Origin: Closterium sp. Naga37s-1
Taxonomy: Eukaryota > Streptophyta > Zygnematophyceae > Desmidiales > Closteriaceae
Direction of reading: 5' to 3'
Length of the DNA stretch: 64,000 nucleotides
Assembly: GCA_947471745.1 (NCBI GenBank)
Contig: CANJKZ010000092.1
Location: 1,178,001-1,242,000, forward strand
Positions 9,901 through 21,010 of this stretch are shown here, in pieces (position 1 is the stretch's first letter; the number at the start of each line of letters is the position of its first letter). The position numbers and the translations under genes are program-made. The notes under the pieces were generated by a model. The model ran no database searches, was not told the DNA's origin, and was given only the letters and a program-made list of their open reading frames with translations.

Positions 9901-11244
9901 CCGCTGCTTCCTTGGCTGCCACTTCAAGTGCTGCTTAGGCCGCCACCGCCACAACGGCGAAGGCGGTAACGGGAGAACCGAAGGAGGGGGTAAACGAGAA
10001 GGTAGAGAACAAAAAAGTAGGGAGTGGAGGTCCATAACATGGGATGAGGAACAAGCACCCGGAGGACGACGGGGCCAGACAGTGGAGGCTAGAGTAGACG
10101 ATGACACACTTGTCGAGGAGCATGGTCAGTTGAAGTCGAAGGCGCGTGAGACCAAAGGGCATCACCGTAAACTCGAAACTGTTGTAGAGGGTTTGGTAAG
10201 CGGTCTTCTGACAGTCGTCAGCGAAGACCCTGATCTGGCGGTAGCCGCCGCGTAAGACAATCTTTGAGAAGAAGCGAGCGCCACGAAGTTGGTCGAGGGG
10301 GTCGTCAGTGTGTGGGATGGGATAGCAAGATTAGACTGTTACCTGGTTGACCGCGTGATAGTCCATGCGCATGCGAATGTAGTCGTCCTTTTTCAAAGTG
10401 AACAGGAATGGCGCGGTAAGAGGTGAAGTATTGGGTCAAATGAAGCCCTTCTCCAACAGTGCTTCAATATGACTTTGAAGCTTCGCGAGTTCAGGATGAG
10501 TTAGCCACCACTGTGTCCAAACAGTCGGTTGAGCGCTGGGCTCGAGAGTGAATTGTGGTCTTTGGGTCGTTCTTATGGTAAGCCAGGTAGCGAGTCATCC
10601 AGAAAAAAAACTCGGAATATTGCCGAATCTGCACACAATTTGTCGATGTCGTTTCCGTCGTGTTGGCTGCCAGCCCGCGCAGATGAACGGAATACAGCTG
10701 CGCACCGCTGTAGACTCGATGTCGTCCGGAGTCCATGTAGGCAGAGTAATTAGCCCCTTATACTTGCTGATACTGCACAATCACATAGTCCGGTCGATTA
10801 TTGGGTTGTGCCATCGCAGCCAATCATTCCCCAAGAGCACGTCGCAGCCATCCAATTGTCGCATGATGCCAAAATTGTCGCCTCATTCGATCCGCACCGT
10901 CAGTGTTTCTTCCAGAATGGCCATAGGCGTCCCATCCTCTAAGCGCGCGTCAATCTCGGGCAACACCTGTCAAGAGGTAAGTGACATATTTTTGTTGTCG
11001 CTAGGTTAAAGCACGAGTACCACGTGGCAAAAGGTCCTAGTTTTTTTAACATGAAACAGGGTTAGTGAGAGTCAACAAAAACCTTTTTCATAGAACCAAC
11101 AGTGGCAAACCACTTCGAGAGCAGCGAAATCAAATACCAGTTCGCCAAACTCAGATTGGGCCAGCGTCCCCTCCCCTATCAATGTGGGCGATTGAACGAA
11201 AAGACTTGGGCTGTCAAGAGGCTATGGCTGGCCCCACCATTTAC

Positions 11245-11282
<38 letters not shown>

Positions 11283-12130
11283 GGCGTGCCAACAACCAGC
11301 ATTGGGTGATCCACATGGTTACTCCCGTTATTTGGCCGAGTGCGATCAATTGCATGAATCAGAACCACTACTCGGTGGGGATGATGGTTTTCGGGCGACA
11401 GAGCATAGTCAGTAAGGGGCCCGTCTGTTACTGACTCTTCTCGCTTTCCTGCTCCTTCGCGTCGTTCCTCTTTCCTTGCGTCTTGTTGGGGTAGTCTCTA
11501 GACATGTGGCCTGACTTCCCGCGCTTAACTCACAACCCCGTGAAAGGGTGGTTTGGCGCATGGACTCCATTAATTATGGCCCACTGGGTTTGTCAACGAA
11601 GACAATTTCCCTCTGGAAAACTCGATCTCACCCACTTCATCAGCTCGCTTGTAGATTCCGCCTTTCGGATAGCCTCGATGAAGGTAGCTGGACGGTTGTG
11701 GCGCACCTCGTAATGTATCTCGTATTTCGGGCTGCTGATGTATTTGTCCAACCGTTCAGCTTCCGCCATGTCATCCACTTGATCGGGGAGGGTTATAGAC
11801 GACGCCACGTAGTTTTGAACAGAAGCCAACTGCGACCAGGCACGCAACTTTATGCGAGCGTGTTCCAAGTGCATACATGCTCGAAATGCTCTCGTAAGGC
11901 TGCGCCCCACTCCTTCCACATGTGATTTGTGGTCACACTGGATTTTGATGATGCCTGTCTGTTAGCAAAATCCAAAGTCCCGTATGCCGCATACGTCACA
12001 CATGTCGAGGTCACCATGTTCAAGGTTTGTCGCCACCGATCAAGCGCTGGGCCCCGCAGAAGTGATACCGCATTATCAATATGCGTGGCGTCTTCGTTGA
12101 CGTTCGCTGCACTGAAATAGACTTCCACGG
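9900..12130 (-). pseudogene. Degenerate Ty3/gypsy remnant D
   Basis: Scattered minus-strand pieces in gypsy order. Gag (12128-11590) has RGPALDRWRQT and WGAALREHFEH motifs. A zinc-knuckle relic (KSGHMSRDYP) is near 11510. A protease-like stretch with DVLLGNDWLRWHNP is near 10850-10780. A reverse transcriptase relic (about 10500-10100) shows ALLEKGFI, MRMDYHAVNQ, DQLRGARFFSK and VMPFGLT. Several stops and shifts break every block. A 31-base T run (about 11249-11279) lies between gag and protease. No LTR was recognised. It is unrelated in detail to the young gypsy element. Confidence 0.7.
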
Positions 12131-12212
12131 CAAAGAGTCAACCCTTAACTGAACGTATTCTTGTCTGTCGGGTTAAGCAGGGGCGGGCTCGAATGTATAA
12201 TCTTGATCGTCG

Positions 12213-12530
12213 TTACTGCAACTGTTGTCGCTGCTGCTCGCTGTCTCTCGCTATGTTGCAACGTGCAGTAACACCCGAAGAGCGGCCATCTTCGGTGTAG
12301 GAGAGAAGGTCTGGAAGAAGTCGACCCTCAGCCGTTGTCTGAAGCCTCGTGCAACGCAACGCACCTTGAAGACAGGCGGAGAACTTGACAGCCGCTTCAG
12401 CCTGAAAATCCACATGTCATCGACCATGTTTGCCCAATGAGGGGGAAATGCGTCGACATAGGTGCCTGTGAACTTCCAGGATGCCATCTCTGCATCTGTG
12501 GCTGTCTGCCACTAGAAGGAGTACTGACCC
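12213..12530 (-). pseudogene. Second, truncated copy of copia RT N-terminus
   Basis: Minus frame with MASWKFTGTYVDAFPP, MWIFRLKR and VDFFQTFSPTPKM, the first RT blocks of the element C family. It is nearly the same segment as 13080-13545 but joined directly to the C-terminal RT part at about 12530. This is a partial duplication or recombination junction at the 3' side of element C. Confidence 0.65.
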
Positions 12531-13664
12531 GTGATTTTCACTAAGTAACGCAGTACCTTCTGCACAGCTCGGAAGTGCTCAGAGCGGTGCTTCCCTGGCG
12601 CAACGAAGCGTGCCAGGATGTTGAGAGGGTACGCGAGGTCAGGTCGAGTGCAAGTCATCAGGTACATGAGGCAACTCACAAGCTATGGATACAAACCACT
12701 CGGCTCTACGGACTCGTCTGAAGGTGGAGTTGAGAGCGAGTGGCACGTAGGCAGAGGAGTGGGCTGTGGCGAGGAGAACCGAAAGCCGAAGCACTGAAGG
12801 ATCTGCTCACCATGTTTGACTGAGTCCGAATGATGGTGCGGGCTGCTCTATCCCAGGTGATCTGCAGGCCAAGATAGCTCCGCAGCTCAACCAAGTCAGT
12901 GCAGGTGTGTCCCTTCAGCACCTCTGCCTTCACAAGTGTCAGTGCCTCAATATCAGCAATAGCAAAGACCAAGTCGTCGACGTACACGAGGATGCAGAAC
13001 GGTGGTAGAGAAGGGTCGGTGTGCAGAAACAGCTACGGGTTCGCAGTCGAAGGAGAAAACCCAAGAGCCGCAAGCGTCATCCTCAGTGTGTCGTGCCACT
13101 CGTGGGGCGCTTGGCGGAGTCAGTAGACTGGCCGTCGGAGGCTCCACTGGGTACCCTCAATAAACGACCCAGTGAAGTCAGGTGGAGGCGCAGCCCAATC
13201 TCCTCGTGAAGGCTGCCCTGCAAGCAAGCTGTGGCGAAGTCAAGCGAGTGCAGCTCGTAGTCACGCTGTGCTGCAACGTGCAGTAACACCCAAAGAGCGG
13301 TCATCTTTGGGGTAGGGGAGAAGGTCTGGAAGAAGTCGACCCTCTGCCGCTGACTGAAGCCTCGTGCAACGTCATGCGCCTTGAAGATATTGTTAGAAAG
13401 AACTCGGCAGCCGCTTCCCCTGAAAACCCACATGCCATCGACTATGATCGCCCAAGGAGGGGGAAATGCGTCGACGTAGGTGCGTGTGGACTTCCAGGAT
13501 GCCATCTCTGCATCCGTGGATGTCTGCCACTAAGAGGATTACTGACCCGTGATCGCCTCTGCGTAAGAGCGCGGGGTCGGGATGTCCAGTGCATCCGGGT
13601 TTTCTTCAGGGGCAAGCAGCATAGCAACGAGATGAGGTACAGCAGCTGCAAGGCTTTTCAGCTC
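12530..13664 (-). pseudogene. Copia reverse transcriptase of element C
   Basis: Minus-strand blocks in order: MASWKSTRTYVDAFPP, VARGFSQRQRVDFFQ, LHSLDFATACLQGSLHEEI, then YVDDLVFAIADIEALTL (near 12985), a LRSYLGLQITWDRA block and, in other frames, the CLMYLMTCTRPDLAYP block near 12650. Frames shift at least twice and stops precede the first block. The downstream RNase H segment is missing. The right boundary is the TSD of the gypsy insertion (AGCTC, 13660-13664). Confidence 0.75.
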
Positions 13665-14034
13665 TGTGAGGATCTAGGATCGAGCTCAGAAAAGAGAGTT
13701 TTAATTGAATTGATTCCCCTGGGTACAACACGAGGCTATATATAGGCTCGACACAAGGCCCAGTAACCAGGTGTTACGCGAAGGTTCTGAGGGTCGCGAA
13801 GCGTCCCGAACAGATCCTTCCCAAATCCGGTAGAAGGCAATTCGGTGTCAACCGAAAAGCCAGAATTCGGTGCACGCAACCTAGCTCGGTGCTATAACTA
13901 TAATAAAATATAGGAAAGAACCTAGCCTAGGAAATCAAGCAATTCATGCATGCATATAATTATCCTATGCTAGGAATAGCATAATAAAGTAAAGGCAAGC
14001 AAGCATAGCTGGCATAAGCCGTCGTACTCTCACA
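13665..14034 (-). repeat. 3' LTR of gypsy element
   Basis: 370 bp, TG...CA ends, TSD AGCTC on the left. The 3' LTR is on the left because the element is read on the minus strand. Confidence 0.92.
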
Positions 14035-14044
14035 CGTCCCCCCC

Positions 14045-14275
14045 TCAAAGCTGGGTGGCGTGAGATATACCCTGCTTGACAAGATAGTTCTTGAGAGCAC
14101 GGCGTGCATTGCCCATATCAGCTTCTGCAACCCAGCTGTCCTCAGTGGGGTCATATCCCTTCCACCGTATCAGGAACTCGAGGGTCTTGCCGCCGCGGCG
14201 TCGATGAGAGAGAACGCGCTCCACTTCATACTCAGGTTCATCCTGGATGAGAACAGGTGGTGGTGGCGGTAGCTA
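14045..14275 (-). CDS. Chromodomain tail of gypsy pol, behind an in-frame TAG
   Basis: After the last pol codon (W) and a TAG codon, the same frame continues without another stop as a proline-rich link and a chromodomain. It has EYEVERVLSHRR, then EFLIRWKGYDPTEDSW, then a short helix region ending at a TGA (14047-14045) in the polypurine tract. Chromodomains at the integrase C-terminus define chromoviruses and direct integration to marked chromatin. The stop is followed by CTA (TAG CTA). This is either one nonsense mutation or a readthrough signal. Confidence 0.75.
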
Positions 14276-17200
14276 CCATCCCTGGAACTGTTGATTGGGG
14301 TCCTTGTAGGGCTTCAGTAGCTGAACATGGAAAGCATTGTGAAGCTTCCACGTAGTAGGTAAGCGCAAGCGGAATGTTACTGGTGTCACCTGTGCCTCAA
14401 CGAGAAAAGGACCACAGAAACGAGGCCGGAGTTTGGATGGAAGGTGAGACAGGTTCAAGTTGCACGTGTCAAGAAGCACCTGATCTCCGACTGCTACTGA
14501 GTGATCTCGTCGCTGACGATCGGCATACTGCTTCTGGGAGGTCTGCATCGGGGTGAGTCGTCGCTGAGTCTTCTCCCAAAGCTGCTGCATGGTGGTGACG
14601 AAGTCGTGTGCGGCTTGGACGTGTGCCGGTGTGGTTGGCTGTTGTGGTGTAAGTGGTTCCCGTCCGTAACAAAGGAAGAAAGGAGTTTTTCCTGTGGCCG
14701 CATGTGACACGTTGTTGTAAGCGAACTCTAGGGTTGGTAACTGTGTGTCCCAGTGGCTGACGTCGTCTTTGCAAGCTGTGCGCAGTAACTGTTCAACCAC
14801 TTGATTGAGTCGCTCTGTCTGTCCGTCAGTCTGTGGGTGGTATGCTGAGGACATCGCAAGTTTGGTCCCCAATAATCCCATGAGCTCCTTCCAGAACTTA
14901 CTCGTCAATTTGGGGTCTCTGTCTGAGATGAGTGTAGCGGGGATGCCGTGGATGGTGATGATGCGGTCGAAGAAGAGGCGAGCAGTTGCTTCAGCTGTAG
15001 CTGTGGCGTTGGTCGGTATGAAGTGACCCATTTTGGAGAACTTATCGATCACCACGAGGATGGAATCGTGTCCCCGTGAGATCGAAGGGAGTCCTGTGAT
15101 GAAGTCGAGGCTAACGACCTGCCATGGCTGTTCCAATACAGGTAGAGGCTGAAGTAACCCTGCTTTTTTCTGCTTGCTGCTCTTCATCCGCTGGCACGTG
15201 TCGCAAGAGGTGACGAACTGCTGCACGTCTGCTGCCATCCCGGGCCAGTAGTAATACTTTGCTATCCCTGCTAACGTCTTGTTGCTCCCGAAATGTCCCG
15301 CGTAAGGTACGTCGTGAAACTCCTCCAAGAGGATCTGCCGTAGCGGGGCGTAATTCGGTACCCAAATCTTTCCTGAACCCTTTCTTACAGCTAAGTCTTT
15401 CTCCCACTGTAACAGCTTCTTAGTCTGTGCTGTAGCGATCTCTGCGTCCACGGAGTACCCATGTTGGAATAGACCCTTGAGCAGAGGGTTCATCCCATCG
15501 AGCTGGATGCCTGCTACATGACCGGGGCGGCTCAACGCGTCTGCCTTGTTGTGTAGCCCGGGCTTGTAGACGATGTCGTAGTGGAAGTGAGTTTCTAGGA
15601 AGTCCATCCACCGCACCTGTCGTCGCGAGAGTGTCGGCTGTGACTTCAGGTATTTGAGACTGGAGTGGTCAGTATAAACTGTAGTCTTGGCTCCCTCTAG
15701 GTAACACCTCCACGCCTTGAAGGCTACGACTATAGCTAAGGCTTCCTTGTCGTGGATGGGGTAGTTCAGTTCCGCTCCGTGTAACTTTTTACTGAGGTAG
15801 GCGATAGGCTGTAAACCGTTCCCGTGATCTTGCATCAGTACTGCACCGACTGCCTGGTCACTAGCGTCTGCTTCAACGACGTAGTCTTTTTCGGGGTCTG
15901 GTAGGATGAGTACTGGCGATGTGGTCAGTGCTGTCTGTAGCTGTTCCATGGCTTGCTGATGAGGAGTATCCCATTTGAAGGGCGTATCCTTTTTCAGTAG
16001 GTCGGTAAGTGGCGCTGCAATCTTAGCGTACTGAGGCACGAACCTGTTGTAGTAGTTGGCGAAGCCTAGGAACTGCTGCAACTCCTTCACGTTCTCCGGT
16101 ACTTTCCACTTCTTGACGGCTTCGATCTTCCGCGGGTCCACGTGTACGCCCTCGGCACTCACCATGTGCCCGAGAAACTGCACCTTTTTCAGGGCGAAGT
16201 CGCTCTTCGACAACTTCACGTAGAACTTGTTTTTCCGCATGATCTCGAACACCTTCCGCAGATGCTCCACGTGCTCCTTCATGTTCTTGGAGTAGATAAG
16301 AATGTCGTCCAGGTACACCACTACGCACTCGTCCAGCAAGGGTCGTAAGATGTGATTCATCTCCGCCTGAAACGTTGCTGGTGCGTTGCAGAGTCCGAAC
16401 GGTTTCACCAAGTATTCGTAGGAGCCGTATCTGGTACGGAATGCCGTCTTGTGGATCGAGTTGTCCGCCATCTTGATCTGCCAGTAACCCGACCGTAGGT
16501 CCAGCTTCGAAAAGACTGTTGCACCACGCAGTTGGTCCAGTAGTTCGTCTATGCGTGGTATGGGGTATTTGTTTTTTACTGTCTGTTTGTTCAGTGCGTG
16601 GTAGTCGATGCACATGCGTAAACTGCCGTCTGGTTTTGGAGTGAAGAGAACTGGTGCACCGTAGGGAGAGGTGGATGGGCGGATCAGTTGTCTGTCCAGT
16701 AAATACTCGATTTGTTTCTTCATGTCTGTCAGCTCGGTCGGACTCAGTCGGTATGGTGCACGTGAGACGGGTTTCGCACCTGGTTCCTCCACGATCTCGT
16801 GCTCGTGGGTGCGTGCAGGGGGTACGCCGGCAGGTAGGTCGTCGAGCATTATATCCTTGTACTGCTCCAAGACCTCCTTCACTGCTGCAGGTATCTCCGA
16901 ACTCGGCTTCTCCTCCTCTGCTGCTGCCATAACCAGTGCTAAGTAACACGTGTTACTCTCGTTCACCGTCTGTTCAAATCGTGCCAGTGTCGTTTCAGGA
17001 ATGTTCCCTGTATCCGTCCAGCTTCGTAGTGCTATCCGCTTCCCGTTGTTGTAGATGCACACCTTCCTGTTGACCCAATCGATCTCGGGGTTGAACCGCT
17101 TCAAGAAATCTCGGCCCAAGATGAAATCTAGCCCTTTGATGTTCGTGATCGGCAACGTCGGCTTCCACCTTAGCGCCCCTATGTGCAGCTGCAGTGATGC

Positions 17201-18060
17201 TTCGCCGTGGATGGGAAGTTTCGTACCGTCCACCATCGTTGCCGAGAACTTGGTCTCCTCGGAAGGTTCCCCAATTTTCTCCAACGTCCCGCGGTCACAC
17301 ACCGAGTGAGATGCACCGCTGTCCACCAGTGCCTGGAGGCGTCGTCCTTTGCATAACACCTCGAGGAGTAGTGGTGCCTGCTGCGCTGAGTAGCCAAAGA
17401 GGGTCTCATTGATAGGATCATAGGGTACATCAAAGTGAATACCATCCCTATTTCCTATACCTGACTCAGCACTTTTCTCTTCCAACTTCACCTGGGGGGT
17501 AGGAGGATTTTTCCGAGGCTTGTACAACTTCTCAGGAGCCTGGAATTTTCCTCTAAGCCTTGGCAGCTGTGTAGGCTTCACCTGTAAGCAACGGGGAGCC
17601 TTAACACTGTGCTGCGGGGAGAGAATATTAACTCCACGGAACGCACGACCCTTTTCTACGCTCCGTAGTACTTTGCCCAACTTTTCAGGTACCTGAATAA
17701 TCTCTAAACGCTTTTTCTTGGCCTCTAAATCTCCCCTGAATTTTTCAAAGGCTTGAAAACCACGAGAAGCAATATTCTTCGTTAGAGTATCTTTGTAGGA
17801 TACTTTTAACGAAATCTTACTTTCGTGGGTGTTCGGCTGGAGTTTCCCGGTCAGTTCAGAGTCTATTTTCGCGGAGCCTCCATTTGCCTCGGCGATTTCC
17901 CCTGATGCCGCCCGGTCGTGACGTTTTGGATTCGCGCCATCATTTTCTCCTTTTTTCACCCGCTCCGAAGTCGCCACGTCGTCGCCTTTTCCTGCTTTTC
18001 GGATCTTTACGCGATCGCCAGGTCGATCCGCGGCTACTGGCGATTCCCGTTTTTTTACTT
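14273..18060 (-). CDS. Gypsy Pol polyprotein (PR-RT-RH-INT)
   Basis: A long intact frame. It is open back to about 18060; no ATG is needed because Pol is expected from a Gag-Pol fusion. Domains in order: protease with [14 protein letters not shown]; reverse transcriptase with [40 protein letters not shown] and the catalytic [11 protein letters not shown]; RNase H with [15 protein letters not shown] and [11 protein letters not shown]; integrase with the CDTCQRMK part of the zinc finger, [24 protein letters not shown] and [14 protein letters not shown]. The Pol frame is -1 relative to Gag and overlaps its end at a CACCCCCGAAGTAA stretch, a plausible frameshift site. It ends in TAG before the chromodomain. 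Confidence 0.9.
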
Positions 18061-19023
18061 CGGGGGTGCTCCACTGTTACCACCCTGCAGTGCCGCACGT
18101 GCCTTTTTCATTTTGTAGCACGACAAAAACTGATGCCCTGCTGCGCCGCAAAATTCGCATTTTGTCGGCTGCTGCTTCGCGTCGTATTTGTCGATGTCCA
18201 TCGGTTCGGCGAACGTGGGGGGTGCCGATCGCTCCGTGCTGAATGTACGGTTCGGCGTGAAGCGTCGTGTTTCGGGTTGACCTCGAGTCAATGCGTCATA
18301 TCGCTCGGCAGCACGCACGATGTCGCGGTAACTGTTGTAATTCGCGGCGATGAGCTGTCGGCGAATCTCCAATTTTAACCCTTCTGTGTACGCCTAGATT
18401 TTTTCGCCTTCGGTCAGGTCGGTGATGCGATTGAACAGGAGCTCCATCTGCTGCGTGTACTGTGCTACACTACTGTATTGCTTGTGACGGTGTATCTGCT
18501 GCCGCGCCATGTAGGTCGTATTAATGGGTTCGAAACGCTCGATTAAGTCTGCCCGAAACTGCTGCCACGTTTTCTCCCCGCGGGCCACGTCAGTGTAATA
18601 AATCCATTCGAGTGCCGGTCCACGTAACAGTGTCGCTGCGAGCCGAATTCTTGCTGCGTCGTGTTGCGGGGTCGAACAGCCAATGGCCTCGAAGTAAATT
18701 TCGAGGGTTGCCACGAATCGCCGGACGTCGGATCCCTTCGCGCTGGGATCGAACGCTTCAGGGAGCCTTGGTCGTGCTGCTTCGAGGTTCGGCGACAGTG
18801 GTGCCATCGGTCCGTGAAATGTCGGTGTCGCCACTGCTGTGGGTGTTGTCGCTGCTACGTTCGCTGCTGCATTCGCTGCTGCTGCGAAGGCGATTCCTGG
18901 TTGGTGTGTCAGAAGGGCCTCGAGTCGTCGTAGCGCCGCCTGCGTCTGCTCCATGTCGGTGCGGAGGCTCGCGATGTCACTCGTGGTCGCATAGTTGTCG
19001 CCTTGGCCCTCCATGCCTGACAT
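18055..19023 (-). pseudogene. Gypsy Gag with one in-frame TAG
   Basis: It starts ATG at 19023 (MSGMEGQGDNYATTSD). The retrotransposon Gag domain follows, with LRGPALEWIYY and WQQFRADLIERF, then a CCHC knuckle CEFCGAAGHQFLSC near 18140. One TAG (about 18396) interrupts the frame between GEKI and AYTEGLKLEIRRQL; the Gag domain continues unchanged after it. A Gln codon at this position would fit the family and a single C-to-T change would explain it. Without suppression this copy makes only the N-terminal two thirds of Gag. Confidence 0.8.
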
Positions 19024-19181
19024 TGCGCGTCCGAAAAACCGAAACGAGGGGGAGCGAAAAACACGGAACCGGTTTTACGTACCCGAAATCGATGTTTAAC
19101 TGCGTCGCCCCCGCGGTTTTTTGAAGACTCGGTTTTAGCGGTCGAAAAACTTTCGCGTGTAAACGGACTCTGATTACCAAG

Positions 19182-19551
19182 TGTGAGGATCTAGGATCGA
19201 GCTCAGAAAAGAGAGTTTGAATTGAATTGATTTCCCTGGGTACAACACGAGGCTATATATAGGCTCGACACAAGGCCCAGTAACCAGGTGTTACGCGAAG
19301 GTTCTGAGGGTCGCGAAGCGTCCCGAACAGATCCTTCCCGAATCCGGTAGAAGGCAATTCGGTGTCAACCGAAAAGCCAGAATTCGGTGCACACAACCTA
19401 GCTCGGTGCTATAACTATAATAAAATATAGGAAAGCACCTAGCCTAGGAAATCAAGCAATTCATGCATGCATATAAATATCCTATGCTAGGAATAGCATA
19501 ATAAAGTAAAGGCAAGCAAGCATAGCTGGCATAAGCCGTCGTACTCTCACA
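19182..19551 (-). repeat. 5' LTR of gypsy element
   Basis: 370 bp, nearly identical to 13665-14034. The PBS-like TTGGTAATCAGAG lies just inside on the minus strand, and the TSD AGCTC follows at 19552. Confidence 0.92.
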
Positions 19552-19556
19552 AGCTC

Positions 19557-21010
19557 AAACTGCCTGTCCTCAAGGATGTCACTGCCAAGGGCAAGCTCAC
19601 CCCCGACGGAGGGAGGAGAGTCAGAATCAGAGACAAGACTCGCGAAGTAGTCAAGACGTCAGGCAACAGCAAAGTCAACAAGCTCTGTGACTAAGGCATA
19701 CGCAGCAGCAGACTCAAAGGTAGGGTTAGTGACAAGTGTGGCCAAAACACGCGTGACAGTAGGACCAGCAGCACGAGCAACGTTAAACTCAGGTTCAGGG
19801 ACGTCAGGAAGAGAGGACGCTGGAGGAAGGACGAAGTGCCATGGTGTGCATGGCGGGGACAGGTAGAGGACGAACACGGGGAGCACGACGAGTACGTACA
19901 GGTGTGGCAGGACGAGACGCAGTCGACAGAATGGTCACCATTGCACAGCACCCCCAGCTTTAGGGCGTGGTGCTTTTGGCACAAGTCCCTAAGTTTGATT
20001 GTGAGAATTCGAGTCGCAGGGCCAATTTCTGCTAAGTCAAAAGGTGACCATCGAGGGTCGAAAAACGAGATTCGACCTTCTCCGAGTCGCGATGACAAGT
20101 GTAGGTTACCCGATGTAGTCTACGCGGCTCTGACGTAGTCGTCGAAATACTCATCGTTGATGTCGTCACGATTTGTCAAGTTCGTGAAGCTGCTGAATAT
20201 ACGCAGAAATGACCACGTTCGAAACCACGCTTCGAATCCAAGTTCGAACATGCGTTCGACTGACTGTGTGGTTACTTGACTTACCAGGTCAATAATCGAA
20301 CGCAGACCTGGTTCCATGCGAAGGCTATTGCGACATTCACGAAGCCAGTAACCAGCTCAAGCTCGACCAGTTTTCTGAACTTTGAATCAAAAGCACCGCG
20401 CCCTTAGTACCTCCAGCTCCAGTACCGCCAGCACCGCCAGCTCCATCACCTCGAGCTCCAGCACCTCTAGCACCAGAACCTGCAGCACCTCCAGCGACAA
20501 GACCTCCAGCTCCAGAACCTCCATCACCACCAGCTCCAGTACCTCCAAATCCAACACCTCCAACACCGGAACCTCCAGTTCCAGTACCTCCAACTCCAAA
20601 ACCTTCAACGCCTCCAGCTCAAGTGTCAGCACCCCCAGGCTCAGCACCTCCTGTGTCAGTACCCCCAGGCTCAGCACCGCGCCGGGACACCCACTAACGG
20701 AGCTGTTGCGGCGAGAGAGTCGAATATGGACGCAACTACTGGCGATGTCTACCCCCAGCTCTAGTACCTCCAGCGCGAGCACCTCCAGCAACACCGACTC
20801 CAGCACCTCGAGAACCAGCACCCCCAGAACCAGCACCCCAAGTCCCAGCACCCCCAAAGCCTGCACCTCCAGCTTCACCACCCCAACCAGCACCGGAGTG
20901 CACAGTGACAGGCTGCAGAGGTGGCGAAGGCGGCCAAGGCAGAAAACCAGGAGGGGTCTCCAAGCGCGGGGAGCGGCGAGAGGCTGTAGTGTCGTCAGCA
21001 GCAGGGTCAC
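19557..21010 (-). pseudogene. Linker between integrase and RT, copia element C
   Basis: Minus strand. Near 21000-20400 there are Ala/Gly-rich runs (GGAGSGGAG-type) coded by imperfect CACCTCCAG units, as in element B. Near 19880-19560 come VLPPASSLPDVPEPE and LVTELVDFAVA, followed by a TGA, then RLDYFASLVSDSDS. About 20000-20380 holds a block I could not place (possibly an unrelated insertion). This is the family's spacer before RT; RT itself lies beyond the gypsy insertion. Confidence 0.65.

Larger units (their letters stand above)
13665..19551 (-). mobile_element. Chromovirus-type Ty3/gypsy element, young
   Basis: A 5,887-bp element with two 370-bp LTRs (13665-14034 and 19182-19551, TGTGAGGATC...TCTCACA), which differ at about six positions. 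A perfect TSD AGCTC flanks it (13660-13664 and 19552-19556). Minus strand: PBS-like TTGGTAATCAGAG next to the right LTR, gag, pol, chromodomain, and polypurine tract TTTGAGGGGGGG against the left LTR. It inserted into copia element C. The low LTR divergence (about 1.6%) says the insertion is recent. In-frame TAG codons in gag and before the chromodomain are the only coding defects I saw. Confidence 0.92.
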
